Below, one piece after another: positions 9,098 to 18,833 of a stretch of 64,000 nt of DNA (position 1 is the stretch's first letter; every line of letters starts with the position of its first letter). The stretch is taken from positions 186,001 to 250,000 of the forward strand of contig NZ_KB899096.1 in the NCBI RefSeq assembly GCF_000378045.1, written 5' to 3'. The DNA comes from Marinobacterium rhizophilum DSM 18822. Lineage in GTDB: Bacteria > Pseudomonadota > Gammaproteobacteria > Pseudomonadales > Balneatricaceae. The notes under the pieces are model-generated. The model did no database searches, was not told the origin of the DNA, and saw only the letters and a program-made list of their open reading frames with translations. The position numbers and the translations under genes are program-made.

Positions 9098-9444
9098 GTT
9101 TCACCTTCATGCTGAACATTAAAGGTTCACACTCAACTCGGCCGCCCGCTCACATCCAACCGAGCGGGGATCATACTGCCGACACTCCAGGTCGTGATAA
9201 GGATTCATTGTGTGCAACCACGGTTGAGGGGCCAGTCGCTCGGCTCCGCGATAGACCATCGCGCCAGATCACCGCGCGATGCTCAGCCCCGAATAGCTGC
9301 ATCCTTACATGCTGATAGCAGTATAGCCAGAACATTGCCGCACCCTGACAGCCACGCCCGAGCACAGCGAAAGGCTTGGTGTACAGCGCACGGTGCCCTG
9401 CCGATTTACGTCATGCCGGCAATGGAAATATCAGTAAAACAGGA
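9098..9444. other. Intergenic region between hcp-like gene and mscS
   Basis: About 350 bases without a convincing gene. Small frames on both strands lack start signals and coding character. It should hold the 3' end of the MscS transcript and the promoter of the hcp-like gene, but I see no clear terminator or promoter. Confidence 0.5.
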
Positions 9445-10587
9445 TCAAGTACTACTTGCAGGCCATTGTTTTATATAAACATCTTGTTTGGCGTAAGGAA
9501 TTTCAATATTGTGCTCTGCAAACAACTTGTAAATCGAAACATTCAGGTCGTGAGAAATACGACCCCGGTCCTGTGGATGCCTTATCCAGCACATCAGATT
9601 AAAATCCAGGCTCGATGCGCCAAAGCCGCGCAACCGGACCCTCGGTTCAGGCGACTCGCAGACTTCAGGGTGCTCCATACCTGCTTTCAACAGCAGTTCA
9701 CCCACCTGATCGACATCGGAACCATAAGCAACCCCGACCACAATCCGAATCCTGACATTCTGTGGCCCGCCACTCTCATTGATTATCTTTGCGTTGGCGA
9801 TCACCCCATTGGGTATGGTGATTTCCACATCATCGCGAGTCAGTAACCGGGTACTGCGCAAGCCGATGGCGCACACCTTGCCCCGCTCTCCCGTATCAAG
9901 ATTGATGTAATCACCTATCTTGTAGGGCGCATCGGCGACAATAAAAAAGCCGGAAAACAGATTTGCCAGTGTATCCTTGGCCGCAAAGCCCACAGCAAGG
10001 CCGGCGATACCGGCGGACGCAAGCCATCCGACCGGATTGATGCCCCATATCAGCAGCAGAATGTAACTGCCAATCATGATGATGACCAGCTTGCTGGTCA
10101 GATCAAACAACGGAACCGTTTTGCTGTCGACAAGCTTGAATCGGCTTTCTCTGCTCAGCGCCTCCAGCAGCAATGTTGAAATCTTGATCGCAGCGGTCAT
10201 CCAGCTGGTGGTGATAAGCGAAAAAAGCACGTTGACCAGAACATTGCCCAAACGAATATTCAGCACCGTAACCGCGAGCGACAAGCCAAAGAAAAACACC
10301 GTTATAAATACAGGTCTGTGCAGGTATTGCAGCGCTCTGTCGTCAACGGGTGACCGGGACAAGCCAATGACCTGTCCGATGATCTTGGTGAGCAGAGAGC
10401 GAAAACAAACCCCCAGCACATAAAAAGCCAGGGCAATGAGCAAGGAGCCCAGAAAGGGATGTTGCGATACCAGCTGCCAGGCCGGGAGCACTGAATCAGG
10501 CAAAAATTTGTTTAGCTCCAGTAGCAGGTCGCTCAGCGCCATGTCGGGCACTTCCGTTTGCGTTTGTGCCGTAGCCTCATTCGCCAT
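9445..10587 (-). CDS. MscS-family mechanosensitive ion channel
   Basis: A 380-residue protein with a hydrophobic N-terminal half (four or five membrane segments) and the MscS pore region 'GWLASAGIAGLAVGFAAKDTLANLFSGFFIVADAPYKIGDYI', followed by the beta domain 'RGKVCAIGLRSTRLLTRDDVEITIPNGVIANAKIINESG' and the C-terminal 'YGSDVDQVGELL' domain. It opens under membrane tension to protect against hypo-osmotic shock. It is longer than E. coli MscS (286 residues), with extra N-terminal helices as in the YnaI-type. The ATG at 10587 (MANEATAQ) is preferred over an upstream frame that runs into a repeat element. Confidence 0.88.
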   Translation of the reverse strand: MANEATAQTQTEVPDMALSDLLLELNKFLPDSVLPAWQLVSQHPFLGSLLIALAFYVLGVCFRSLLTKIIGQVIGLSRSPVDDRALQYLHRPVFITVFFFGLSLAVTVLNIRLGNVLVNVLFSLITTSWMTAAIKISTLLLEALSRESRFKLVDSKTVPLFDLTSKLVIIMIGSYILLLIWGINPVGWLASAGIAGLAVGFAAKDTLANLFSGFFIVADAPYKIGDYINLDTGERGKVCAIGLRSTRLLTRDDVEITIPNGVIANAKIINESGGPQNVRIRIVVGVAYGSDVDQVGELLLKAGMEHPEVCESPEPRVRLRGFGASSLDFNLMCWIRHPQDRGRISHDLNVSIYKLFAEHNIEIPYAKQDVYIKQWPASST

Positions 10588-10630
10588 GCTGCGATCTCTT
10601 AAATGGTGAGGGTGCTTGTGTGTTTTAGCA

Positions 10631-10850
10631 GGCTGTTGAAAAACTACCTGCGTTGCTATTGCGGCGTTAAAAATCGGCTCACAGGCTTTGCTTGAACGCA
10701 CTTTAGTGCGGCCCCGAAGGGGTGAGCGAAGCGAATAATTCGGTCATTTATACTTCATAAACTCCCTCATTTCGCCGATTTTTGCCCGGGCGGCGCACCG
10801 CTTGCGCTAGCTGCCTCGCTAACGCTTTCCAATAACCTGTTAGGTTGTGT
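10631..10850. repeat. Imperfect palindromic intergenic element
   Basis: A non-coding block upstream of mscS. The arms AAAAATCGGC (10669-10678) and GCCGATTTTT (10774-10783) are perfect inverted repeats, and flanking sequence on both sides stays loosely complementary (GCGTTGC...GGCG against CGCC...GCAAGCG). The outer edge GGCTGTTGAAAAAC resembles the ends of small mobile or MITE-like repeats. A 16-nt piece (CTGTTGAAAAACTACC) recurs with two mismatches at 25203-25218. No transposase is present. Confidence 0.5.
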
Positions 10851-10983
10851 TTAAAAATGGGTCTTAAACCGATGTCGGGCCTGCCGGTCGGCGCTCTGTC
10901 GAACATCTCGAACGGATTCTACCGCAGTACTGAACGCAAAACGAAGGCGACCGAAGCAGGACGCGCTCGCTGGACCGGCCAGC

Positions 10984-11016
10984 AAAAAAATGCCGGCCGA
11001 TATGCACAGCGGCATT
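10984..11016 (-). terminator. Intrinsic terminator after sensor kinase
   Basis: Stem AATGCCG / CGGCATT (11010-11016 with 10989-10995), followed on the minus strand by seven T's counting those in the stem. It lies 14 nt after the kinase stop. Confidence 0.75.
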
Positions 11017-11029
11017 GATCAGACCGACG

Positions 11030-12478
11030 TTAGCGCGGCAAGGTCAGACGTACCACGAGCCCTGCGCCCTCTCGATTGGCAAGCGTGATATCACCGCCAT
11101 GGGCACGGGCAATATTGCGCGCGATCGACAGGCCAAGCCCCATTCCAGGGTGAGCCGACTGGCTGCCAGCCAAGCGTGTGTATGGCGCGAACACCCGCTC
11201 CAGCTGAGCCGCCGGAATCCCCGGCCCGCGGTCGCTGACCGTTATCTCCAGCCCCTTGCTGTCATCCTGAATATTGATCTCAGCGCGTCCGCCATAATAG
11301 AGCGCATTATCCACCAGGTTACCCAGACAGCGGCGCAGCGCCAGCGGCTTGCCGAGAAAAGGTTCCCGCTGCTCGCCCGTGACAGTGACCACTTTCCCGG
11401 CAAGCGCTGCGCCATCACGCATGTAACAGAGCATTCGCTGCAGGTCCACTTCCACCCGGTTCTCATGGATATCGGTTTCCTTCACGCTTTGCAGGGCGCC
11501 TTTGACGAGCATGTCGAGATCCTCGAGGTCGCGGCAAAAGGCATCGCGTTCGGCATCGTCATCCAGCAGTTCGGCGCGAAGACGCAGACGCGTAATGGGT
11601 GTTTTAAGGTCATGGGAAATGGACGCGAACAGCCTTTCGCGGTCATCCAGGTAACGCTGGATTCGCAGCTGCATGGCATTGAAGGCCCGGGCCGTCGTTT
11701 CAAGTTCACGACTCCCCGTTTCTGGCAGGGCACGGGCCTCTCCCCGCCCAAAGCTTTCCGCAGCTTCTGCCAGACGCCGTAGCGGCCGGGTAAGCGATCG
11801 CACGATCCAGACCCCAAAGAGCAGCATGACGGCAAGGGAAATCAGCAGTGAGAGCAAACGCTCTCTGGACAGCGGCGTGTTTGATTCCAGGAAATCGGGA
11901 TCAGGCATCAGTGTCGCCAGGTACAACCACTGCTCGGGGGCAATAGGCACCTGGATCACCAGAATGGGTGCTTCGCTTTTACCGAGCAACAGGCTTTGAC
12001 TGCCCCAGCGATCAGGCAGGTCAAGCAGCAAAATATCATTCTTGATGACATGCAGGTCGGAGGGGCGTGAAAAAGCAACTTTAAGCCCGTCGTTAATGCC
12101 TAGCTGAGCGGCCAGCACATCACGAAACTGCTGTACAACCTTGTCTTTGAGTGGTGACTCGGGCAGGTCGTTAATCTCAATTTCTTCGTGGTTGAGGGTC
12201 ACGAAAAATCGCGTTCCACCCATGTCACGCAACTGATCGAGAACCACGTGACGGTATGAGATCGGCAGCTCAGTAAAAAACTGCACGGTGGCCGCCACTC
12301 GAAAGGCCATGTGGCGCGACATTTCCTGAACATTGCGCTCGGTATCAGCCCGCCACTGAGTCAACCAGATCGCACTGGACACAACCTGCGCCAGAAGCAC
12401 CCCCAAACCCAGCACCAGCAGGATTCGACTCGACGCCGAACGCGGCCAGCGACGCAGAGCACCAACCAGCGAAATCAT
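11030..12478 (-). CDS. Sensor histidine kinase, GltS/GtrS-like
   Basis: A 482-residue membrane kinase. Two membrane helices (about 17-39 and 205-225) flank a periplasmic sensor region of about 165 residues, then come HAMP, the HisKA H-box 'FASISHDLKTPITRLRLR' and the HATPase domain with N-box 'LVDNALYYGG', G1 'DRGPGIP' and G2 'GMGLGLSIARNIARAHGG'. The linked OmpR-type regulator lies upstream after a long 188-nt gap. In Pseudomonas, GltR/GtrS controls the gts operon and glycolytic genes in response to 2-ketogluconate. The shared setting with gts, hexR and zwf supports the same role here, but the ligand is inferred. Confidence 0.85.
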   Translation of the reverse strand: MISLVGALRRWPRSASSRILLVLGLGVLLAQVVSSAIWLTQWRADTERNVQEMSRHMAFRVAATVQFFTELPISYRHVVLDQLRDMGGTRFFVTLNHEEIEINDLPESPLKDKVVQQFRDVLAAQLGINDGLKVAFSRPSDLHVIKNDILLLDLPDRWGSQSLLLGKSEAPILVIQVPIAPEQWLYLATLMPDPDFLESNTPLSRERLLSLLISLAVMLLFGVWIVRSLTRPLRRLAEAAESFGRGEARALPETGSRELETTARAFNAMQLRIQRYLDDRERLFASISHDLKTPITRLRLRAELLDDDAERDAFCRDLEDLDMLVKGALQSVKETDIHENRVEVDLQRMLCYMRDGAALAGKVVTVTGEQREPFLGKPLALRRCLGNLVDNALYYGGRAEINIQDDSKGLEITVSDRGPGIPAAQLERVFAPYTRLAGSQSAHPGMGLGLSIARNIARAHGGDITLANREGAGLVVRLTLPR

Positions 12479-12666
12479 GCTGCGACGCCCTGATCGGACA
12501 GACCATTAATAGGTAAAGCAGCCATACTCTTCGACTCGACATAACAGCGAACGCAATCGACTACGGCATATCACCGGCAGTGGTGTCATGCTGTGCCTTG
12601 CACTGATACACAGTGCACGAATCTGGCCTGCGAGGGCTTTAACATCGCCGCCACAGCTCCAAGCGG

Positions 12667-13410
12667 CTATCGACATATCGATGTATGACTGGCTTCGACA
12701 GTCGCCGCCAGCACATAACCCTGGCCGCGCACGGTCTTGATCAGTTGGGGTGAGCGCGCATCATCCTGCAGCCGCTGCCGCAACCGGCTGATCTGTACGT
12801 CGATAAACCGATCCATCGGCAGGTTATCACGGCCACGGGTCTGTTCGGCGATAAGATCTCGACTCAGCACCTCGCCGGCATGCTCAACCAGCAAACGCAA
12901 CAGATCATACTCAGCCCCCGACAGCGTCAAAGACTCGCCACTGGAGGTACAGAGCGCACGCGCAGCAGAATCCAGCTCAAACCCTGCAAAGTGAAGATAG
13001 CGCGCCGCCAGCGGGGGCTCTGGCGCCGGCTCCTGTACACTGCTGCGCCGCAGTATGGCCTTGATGCGCGCCAGCAGTTCCCGCGGATTGAAAGGCTTGG
13101 CCAGATAATCATCCGCGCCGATTTCCAATCCTACGATACGGTCCATTTCATCGGAATTTGCCGTCAGCATGATGACCGGCACCTTTGAGAAGGTGCGCAG
13201 CTTGCGACAGATTTCGAAACCGTCATCCCCTGGCAACATGATATCCAGCACCACCAACGCAGCAGATGCACCCGCCTGCAACTCGTGCAACAGGCTTTCG
13301 CCATCGGCTGCTGTTCTTACCTCGAACTGGTTGCGCTCCAGGTAACTTTGCAGCAGGGAACGGATCTCGGCATCGTCGTCAACAACATATATCGGTTTGT
13401 TATGGGACAT
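12667..13410 (-). CDS. OmpR-family response regulator, GltR-like
   Basis: A 247-residue regulator. The receiver domain (about 5-118) has the acidic pair 'VVDDD', the phospho-acceptor Asp in 'VVLDIMLPGDDGFEI' and Lys in 'YLAKPFNPREL'. The C-terminal winged helix (about 145-240) has the recognition region 'DRFIDVQISRLRQRLQDD' and ends in 'IKTVRGQGYVLA'. It starts 25 nt after hexR, so hexR and the two-component genes are probably co-transcribed. By location it is the likely regulator of gtsABCD. The symbol gltR is not assigned because the DNA target was not identified. Confidence 0.85.
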   Translation of the reverse strand: MSHNKPIYVVDDDAEIRSLLQSYLERNQFEVRTAADGESLLHELQAGASAALVVLDIMLPGDDGFEICRKLRTFSKVPVIMLTANSDEMDRIVGLEIGADDYLAKPFNPRELLARIKAILRRSSVQEPAPEPPLAARYLHFAGFELDSAARALCTSSGESLTLSGAEYDLLRLLVEHAGEVLSRDLIAEQTRGRDNLPMDRFIDVQISRLRQRLQDDARSPQLIKTVRGQGYVLAATVEASHTSICR

Positions 13411-13435
13411 TTTTTATTAGGTAAACCGGTTTCTT

Positions 13436-14296
13436 TTAGTCCTGCGGATACCGTGTGGGTAACAGGCTATCCTTGATCTTTTTCAGATAGCGCTGGAAAT
13501 CCACACCACGGCGCAAGGTCACGCCCGTAGCCAGCACATCCAGCAAGGTCAGCTGGATGATGCGCGACGTCATGGGCATATAGATGTCGGTGTCTTCATA
13601 GCTGCGCACTGAGAGCAACAGTGTGCACTCCGCCGCCAGCTGTGAATGCTCGCTGGTAATGCCGATTACGGTGGCGCCGCTTTCCCGTGCGAGCCGGGCA
13701 ATATCAACCAGCTCGCGGGTGCGCCCCGTATAGGAGATAACCACTACCACATCGCCCGTATTGGCGCCTGCCGCAACCATACGCTGCATCAGTACATCAT
13801 CGTAGGCCATCACCGGGATATTGAGCCGGAAGAACTTGTGCTGTGCATCCATCGCAACGGGGCCCGATGCGCCAAGGCCAAAGAAAGATACCTGTTTGGC
13901 CTGGCTTAAATAGTCCACCGCCCGAGTGACCAGGGCCGAATCAAAACCCTGCCGGGCATTGTCGAGCGCGGCGATGGTCGAGGAAAAAATTTTGTCGGTA
14001 TAGTCTTCGGTTGAGTCGTCCTGCTCTACACTGCGAGATACATATGGCATCCCGACGGCCAGACTCTGGGCGAGCTGGATCTTGAAATCCGGGTAGCCAC
14101 GATTATCAAAACCACGGCAGAAGCGATTGACCGTCGGCTCACTGACGCCCGATGCCTGGGCCAGGGCGGTGATGCTTAGCCGGGTCGCCGTTTGAGGGTC
14201 GCGCAGAATCACCGTCGCCACCTTGTGTTCAGACTTGTTAAGGCTGTCGAGGCGCTGGCGAATCTGCTCGAGAAGATTAACACTGTTCGTGTTCAT
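13436..14296 (-). CDS. hexR: HexR, RpiR-family regulator of central carbon metabolism
   Basis: A 286-residue protein. The N-terminal RpiR-type helix-turn-helix ('[41 protein letters not shown]', about 40-80) is followed by a SIS sugar-phosphate-binding domain (about 115-245, '[25 protein letters not shown]', '[30 protein letters not shown]'). In gammaproteobacteria HexR binds 2-keto-3-deoxy-6-phosphogluconate and controls zwf, pgl, eda and edd. It is divergent from zwf, and palindromic sites in the shared 224-nt region fit auto-control and zwf control. It is first of a probable three-gene operon with the two-component pair. Confidence 0.92.
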   Translation of the reverse strand: MNTNSVNLLEQIRQRLDSLNKSEHKVATVILRDPQTATRLSITALAQASGVSEPTVNRFCRGFDNRGYPDFKIQLAQSLAVGMPYVSRSVEQDDSTEDYTDKIFSSTIAALDNARQGFDSALVTRAVDYLSQAKQVSFFGLGASGPVAMDAQHKFFRLNIPVMAYDDVLMQRMVAAGANTGDVVVVISYTGRTRELVDIARLARESGATVIGITSEHSQLAAECTLLLSVRSYEDTDIYMPMTSRIIQLTLLDVLATGVTLRRGVDFQRYLKKIKDSLLPTRYPQD

Positions 14297-14311
14297 GACA
14301 GACTCTATAAG

Positions 14312-14329
14312 TTGGTAAATTATCTACAT
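14312..14329. promoter_or_regulatory. Probable HexR operator near hexR start
   Basis: TTGGTAAATTATCTACAT, an imperfect palindrome of the TGTAA...TTACA type, lies 16-33 nt upstream of the hexR start codon. Its half-site TTGGTAA matches the site in front of zwf. The position suggests autorepression. Confidence 0.5.
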
Positions 14330-14423
14330 TTTGTTCAGACCCCCACTATAACGTCACCTGCGTAGCCTGCCAACCTTGCAAAACGGGTATCAGAGGTGTT
14401 GTGAAGCTATCGAATGGGCGCAA

Positions 14424-14443
14424 TTTTGGTAAGTTTTACAAAA
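14424..14443. promoter_or_regulatory. Probable HexR operator in front of zwf
   Basis: TTTTGGTAAGTTTTACAAAA, close to the HexR pattern TTGT-N7/8-ACAA with one mismatch in the left arm. It ends 7 nt upstream of the zwf -35 box. A near-identical site with the same spacing lies upstream of fructokinase (49515-49534). Confidence 0.6.
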
Positions 14444-14450
14444 TAACTTA

Positions 14451-14479
14451 TTGACTCACCATTTTAGCCTCGATAGGAT
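14451..14479 (+). promoter_or_regulatory. zwf promoter (sigma70 type)
   Basis: -35 TTGACT (14451-14456), 17-nt spacer, -10 TAGGAT (14474-14479), about 41 nt upstream of the zwf ATG. The HexR-like site is immediately upstream. Confidence 0.65.
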
Positions 14480-14520
14480 CACCACATATTCGTTGAATAA
14501 CTACAAACAGGTCGAGACAC

Positions 14521-15990
14521 ATGTCTATTCCCGACACTCCCTGCGACATTCTGTTCTTTGGTGCGCTGGGAGATTTAACCCAGCGCAAGCTCCTCCCTGC
14601 GCTCTATCAGCTGGACCGCGCAGGCCTGCTGCACGCAGATACCCGTATCATCGGCCTGGCGCGCGGTTCCGAGCCTGCGGCAAGCAAAGCGACCAGCGAG
14701 GAAAACCTGCGCCGCTTCGTGTCCGAAAAGGACCTGGACGCTGCTACGCTGTCTGCCTTCCTCGGCAAATTGCAGTTTCTCAATTTCGATTTCGGCGCCG
14801 CTGAAGGCTATACCAGCCTGAAAAGCCTGCTTGATGAAAAATCCGGCCGCGCCCGGGTGTTCTACTATTCTACGGCCGCATCCATATACGGCATGATCAG
14901 CAAGAACCTGCATGAAAGCGGATGCCTTGATAGCGAATGCCGCGTCGTGCTGGAAAAGCCCATCGGCCACAGTCTTGAATCATCTCACCAGGTTAACGCG
15001 GACGTCGCCGAGTTTTTCGCCGAATCGCAGATCTACCGTATCGACCATTATCTGGGTAAAGAAACGGTACAGAACCTGATTGCATTGCGGTTTGCCAACA
15101 ACCTGTTCGGCACCCAGTGGAATCAGAATCACATTTCCCATGTTGAAATCACCGTGGCCGAGAAGGTCGGGATTGAGGGACGCTGGGGATATTTTGACAA
15201 ATACGGCCAGCTGCGCGACATGGTGCAGAACCACCTGCTGCAATTGCTTTGCCTCGTAGCGATGGATCCTCCGTCGGACCTGACGGCGGACGCTATTCGT
15301 GATGAAAAGGTAAAGGTGCTGCGCAACCTGCGCCCCATCACCGACGACATCAAGGACAGCCATGTCATCCGTGGTCAGTACACCGCAGGCGAAGTCGACG
15401 GCAAAGCCGTACCCGGTTACCTTGAAGAACCTGATGCCAACGTCAGCAGCAATACCGAATCCTTCGTAGCCATCAAGGCTGAAGTACGCAATTGGCGCTG
15501 GGCCGGTGTTCCGTTCTACCTGCGCACCGGCAAGCGTCTGCCGGAAAAACTCTCGCAGATCACCATACATTTCAAACAGCAGCCGCATTATATTTTCGAC
15601 CCGGAGCAACACGCCCTGGCCGAAAATATGCTGACCATCAAACTGCAGCCCGACGAGGGCATCTCACTGCACATCGCCACCAAGGACCAGGGGCTGGGCA
15701 AGGGCATGCAGCTGCGCCAGGCACCGTTGCAGGTAAGCTTCGCCAAGGCGTTCGACATGGATCGCGTACCCGATGCCTACGAGCGCCTGTTGCTGGAAGT
15801 CATCCAGGGCAACCAGTACCTGTTCGTGCGGCGCGATGAAATTGAACACGCCTGGACCTGGTGCGACCAGATTCTGGCCAACTGGAGTGAGAGTGGCAAC
15901 CCGCTGCCCTACCCCGCGGGCAGCTGGGGGCCGGAAGCGGCCAACGCCTTGATGAACAACGACGGCAGGAAGTGGCATGAACAAAAGTGA
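14521..15990 (+). CDS. zwf: Glucose-6-phosphate 1-dehydrogenase
   Basis: A 489-residue enzyme oxidising glucose 6-phosphate to 6-phosphogluconolactone with NAD(P)+, the entry to the Entner-Doudoroff and pentose-phosphate routes. The nucleotide-binding motif [10 protein letters not shown] is at residues 14-23, 'VVLEKPIGH' at about 142-150 and the substrate site 'RIDHYLGKE' at 173-181. Length is normal for the family (about 490). It starts the zwf-pgl-eda operon. A sigma70-type promoter and HexR-like operator lie directly upstream, and it overlaps pgl by 14 nt. Confidence 0.96.
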   Translation: MSIPDTPCDILFFGALGDLTQRKLLPALYQLDRAGLLHADTRIIGLARGSEPAASKATSEENLRRFVSEKDLDAATLSAFLGKLQFLNFDFGAAEGYTSLKSLLDEKSGRARVFYYSTAASIYGMISKNLHESGCLDSECRVVLEKPIGHSLESSHQVNADVAEFFAESQIYRIDHYLGKETVQNLIALRFANNLFGTQWNQNHISHVEITVAEKVGIEGRWGYFDKYGQLRDMVQNHLLQLLCLVAMDPPSDLTADAIRDEKVKVLRNLRPITDDIKDSHVIRGQYTAGEVDGKAVPGYLEEPDANVSSNTESFVAIKAEVRNWRWAGVPFYLRTGKRLPEKLSQITIHFKQQPHYIFDPEQHALAENMLTIKLQPDEGISLHIATKDQGLGKGMQLRQAPLQVSFAKAFDMDRVPDAYERLLLEVIQGNQYLFVRRDEIEHAWTWCDQILANWSESGNPLPYPAGSWGPEAANALMNNDGRKWHEQK

Positions 15991-16693
15991 TATCGCCACG
16001 CTGTTGCCAGAGCATGTAAAGCTGCTGCGCTTCGATACGCCCGAGCAACTGACGCAGACCCTGGCCGAGCATATCAGCCAGAGCCTGACCCAGGCTGTCG
16101 AAGAGCGTGGAGAAGCCGCCATTGCCTTGTCGGGCGGACGTACGCCGCTACCGCTGTTTCAGCGCCTGAGCGAGACACCCCTGCCCTGGTCCTCAGTCAG
16201 CATTACGCTGGCAGATGATCGCTGGCTGCCGACCGATCAGGCCGACAGCAATGCAGGCCTGATAGAGCGCCACCTGCTGCAGCACGAAGCGCAGCAGGCG
16301 CGCTTTATAAGCCTCTGGCAGCCAGGCAAAACGGCACTGGAAGCGGAGTCCGACTGCGCCGAACGCCTGGCCGCACTGCCCGCACTGCTGGACATGGTCG
16401 TGCTTGGCATGGGCAACGATGGCCACACGGCCTCACTGTTCCCCTGTGCCAGCGAACTGCAGCACGCGCTTGAAACCGAGATGCCCTGCGCTGCCGTGAC
16501 GCCAACCAGCGCTCCCCATGCACGCATGACGCTGAGCGCCAGGCGATTGCTGGCAAGCCGCGAACGCATTCTCCACCTCAAAGGTGCCGACAAGCTCGAA
16601 ACCTTGCACAACGCGTTACTGGACGACGACATCCGCATCATGCCGATACGGTTATTCCTGCGCCAGCCCCTGACCATCTACTGGAGCCCTTGA
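15977..16693 (+). CDS. pgl: 6-phosphogluconolactonase
   Basis: A 238-residue lactonase of the DevB family, hydrolysing 6-phosphogluconolactone to 6-phosphogluconate. Family motifs are '[15 protein letters not shown]' (about 46-60), 'DDRWLP', and '[13 protein letters not shown]' (about 139-151). The start lies inside zwf (14-nt overlap), giving translational coupling. It acts directly on the Zwf product. Confidence 0.94.
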   Translation: MNKSDIATLLPEHVKLLRFDTPEQLTQTLAEHISQSLTQAVEERGEAAIALSGGRTPLPLFQRLSETPLPWSSVSITLADDRWLPTDQADSNAGLIERHLLQHEAQQARFISLWQPGKTALEAESDCAERLAALPALLDMVVLGMGNDGHTASLFPCASELQHALETEMPCAAVTPTSAPHARMTLSARRLLASRERILHLKGADKLETLHNALLDDDIRIMPIRLFLRQPLTIYWSP

Positions 16694-16721
16694 GGCCAGT
16701 CGCCGAATTACAGGATCAAAG

Positions 16722-17381
16722 ATGACTCACACGATGCTTTCTCCCTCGATTACCGAACAGATTGATGCCATTTGCGCGCTGGCACCCGTTATTCCAGTGC
16801 TGACCTTCAACTCCGTTGAAGAAGCGCTGCCCATTGCCGAAGCCCTGATTGAAGGCGGCCTGCCGGTACTGGAAATTACGCTGCGCACAGAAGCCGCGCT
16901 GGAATCAATCCGGGTCCTGGCTCAGCGTCTGCCCGAGGCCAAGATCGGTGCCGGCACCATTGCAACGCCAGCCCAATACCAGGCGGCCTGCGATGCCGGT
17001 GCCACCTTCATAGTGACGCCAGGCTCCACCTGCGAGATCCTCGACAAGGGTGTTAGCAGTAACATCCCGCTGCTGCCCGGTATTCAGACTGTGTCCGAGA
17101 TGATGGAAGGCCTGCAGCGCGGCTACAAGCGCTTCAAGTTTTTCCCCGCCACCGTGGCCGGCGGCACTCCGGCACTCAAGGCTTACTCAGGCCCCTTCCC
17201 CGATGTGCGCTTTTGCCCGACGGGGGGTATTCGCCTGGAGACGGCGCCGGAATTCCTTTCACTGGCTAACGTCATGTGCGTGGGCGGCTCCTGGCTGACC
17301 CCGGCTGACCTCGTCGCCAAAGGCGACTGGAAAGGCATTCGCGATATTGCCAGGGATACCGTTTCCCGCCTGCGTGGCTAA
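16722..17381 (+). CDS. eda: KHG/KDPG aldolase
   Basis: A 219-residue class I aldolase that splits 2-keto-3-deoxy-6-phosphogluconate into pyruvate and glyceraldehyde 3-phosphate. The catalytic Glu51 and Arg55 are in 'LEITLRTEAAL', 'GAGTI' is at about 76-80, and the Schiff-base Lys139 is in 'FKFFPATVAGG'. It follows pgl by 28 nt in the same operon. The partner dehydratase edd is not in this window. Confidence 0.95.
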   Translation: MTHTMLSPSITEQIDAICALAPVIPVLTFNSVEEALPIAEALIEGGLPVLEITLRTEAALESIRVLAQRLPEAKIGAGTIATPAQYQAACDAGATFIVTPGSTCEILDKGVSSNIPLLPGIQTVSEMMEGLQRGYKRFKFFPATVAGGTPALKAYSGPFPDVRFCPTGGIRLETAPEFLSLANVMCVGGSWLTPADLVAKGDWKGIRDIARDTVSRLRG

Positions 17382-17405
17382 AACGACCGACATATTAAGC
17401 AGGCG

Positions 17406-17531
17406 ATGAAGCAGGCCGTCCTGGCCCGCTCCATCGTCGCCCTTGAAAATCAGGCGCTATTGTATGAATTGGCCGTTGCGCAATGGTGGAGTGTCCTGCG
17501 CCACTGGATTAAACCGGTGCTGACAACGTAA
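17406..17531 (+). CDS. Candidate 41-residue small protein after eda
   Basis: An intact 41-codon frame from ATG 17406 to TAA 17529-17531, between the eda stop (24 nt upstream) and the operon terminator. It begins MKQAVLARSIVALENQALL and ends with a Trp-rich basic segment 'QWWSVLRHWIKPVLTT', which could form an amphipathic helix. The upstream AGCAGGCG is only a weak ribosome site. I do not recognise a family. It could be a real small membrane-associated protein or chance. Absence of any other explanation for the sequence between eda and the terminator is mild support. Confidence 0.3.
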   Translation: MKQAVLARSIVALENQALLYELAVAQWWSVLRHWIKPVLTT

Positions 17532-17568
17532 ATTGCGATCGGATTAATCACGCAACCACGTCATTAAT

Positions 17569-17606
17569 AAGGCGCCGTGCGCATTTTAGCTGCCCGGCGC
17601 CTTTTT
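17569..17606 (+). terminator. Intrinsic terminator of zwf-pgl-eda operon
   Basis: Perfect 9-bp stem AAGGCGCCG (17569-17577) / CGGCGCCTT (17595-17603) with a 17-nt loop, ending in TTTTTC. Confidence 0.75.
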
Positions 17607-17808
17607 CTATTCTGCATTCGCAGCATATAACTGCTCCCACTGTTAATGTCGCGGCGAAGCGCACTATTCAAGCCACGCGGGATCAACTATGCTTTTGCGA
17701 TGCTCACGGAGCGCAGCACGATGCAGCGATGGGGTCTTTCGCTATCGTCCGAAGAAACAGAACTAGAACGAATCTCCCCAAACCGTGGCAACAGGATGTA
17801 ACCACGCA

Positions 17809-18810
17809 ATGAAGATAAACAGTGACGCCCTGGTCGCCACAAGTCTGCTCGCTTTGAGTCTGCTCTGCCTTGTAATTGCCGTGGGTTTTCTGTCCCGTCC
17901 GGTTGAATTGCCCCAGTTATCCATCGCCGTGTCCCGTACGCCACTTTCGGCGCCGATATATATCGCTGCCGCACGGGGTTACTTTCGCGATCAGGGCGTG
18001 GATATTGATTTGCACGAAGTCATTGGTGGCAATCGCAGCTACGACCTGATGGCCGAGGGCGGTGCAGATCTGGCCACCAGCTCCGAATCCGTGGTGATGT
18101 TTCACAGTTTTGATAACAGCAACTTTTCGGTCGTTGCGTCCTTTGTCTCATCCGACAACGATATAAAGCTCATCACCTCGGCAGACAGCACGCTGCGCTC
18201 CGCCTTTGACCTGACCAATGCCCGTATCGCCGTTACGGCCCGCTCATCCAGTGAGTATTTTTTACATAGCGTGGCATTGATGCACGGCATCGATACTGAC
18301 ACGCTGCAAATGCGCGAAACCCAGCCCGAACAGATGTCCCAGGCGCTGCTGGAAAACACCGACATTCAGGCCCTGTCACTCTGGGAGCCTTACGGCTATC
18401 AAGTCATGAAGGCACTGGGTGAAAAAGCCGTACTGATACCCACCAAAGGACTGCACACGACAAGCTTTAATCTGTTGGCACTGAATCAGACTATTGAAGC
18501 AAAACCCGAGGCTATACTGGCAACACTGCGGGCATTGGACCAGGCGGCTGACTTCATTCAGCGGGAACCCGGCAATGCCAAAGACATTATTCGGCACCAG
18601 CTTTCACTGGAGGCTGATTTCGTGGAATGGGTATGGGACGATTACAACTTTCGCCTCGGGCTTGGCCAGTCACTGCTCATCGCACTGGACAGCGCAGCAC
18701 GCTGGGCGCAGACAAGCGGTGCAGTCGAACCACAGCCGCTGCCGGACTACCGCTCATTGCTTGATAACCGTTTCCTGCGTCAGGTAATCCCTGATGCGCA
18801 GGGTCTGTGA
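17809..18810 (+). CDS. NMT1/SsuA-like periplasmic binding protein, sensor partner
   Basis: A 333-residue protein. One N-terminal hydrophobic segment (about 9-29) is a signal or membrane anchor, followed by an NMT1/NrtA-type binding fold: 'LSIAVSRTPLSAPIYIAAARGYFRDQGVDIDLHEVIGGNRSYDLMAEGGADLATSSES'. Such proteins bind small organic or sulfur ligands. No ABC permease or ATPase accompanies it. Instead a PAS/GGDEF/EAL gene follows after 23 nt, so it probably feeds a ligand signal to that membrane protein. ATG at 17809 is chosen over an in-frame start 24 nt upstream because it begins the hydrophobic segment cleanly. Confidence 0.75.
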   Translation: MKINSDALVATSLLALSLLCLVIAVGFLSRPVELPQLSIAVSRTPLSAPIYIAAARGYFRDQGVDIDLHEVIGGNRSYDLMAEGGADLATSSESVVMFHSFDNSNFSVVASFVSSDNDIKLITSADSTLRSAFDLTNARIAVTARSSSEYFLHSVALMHGIDTDTLQMRETQPEQMSQALLENTDIQALSLWEPYGYQVMKALGEKAVLIPTKGLHTTSFNLLALNQTIEAKPEAILATLRALDQAADFIQREPGNAKDIIRHQLSLEADFVEWVWDDYNFRLGLGQSLLIALDSAARWAQTSGAVEPQPLPDYRSLLDNRFLRQVIPDAQGL

Positions 18811-18833
18811 GCTTATCCAATAGGGACTAAGTC

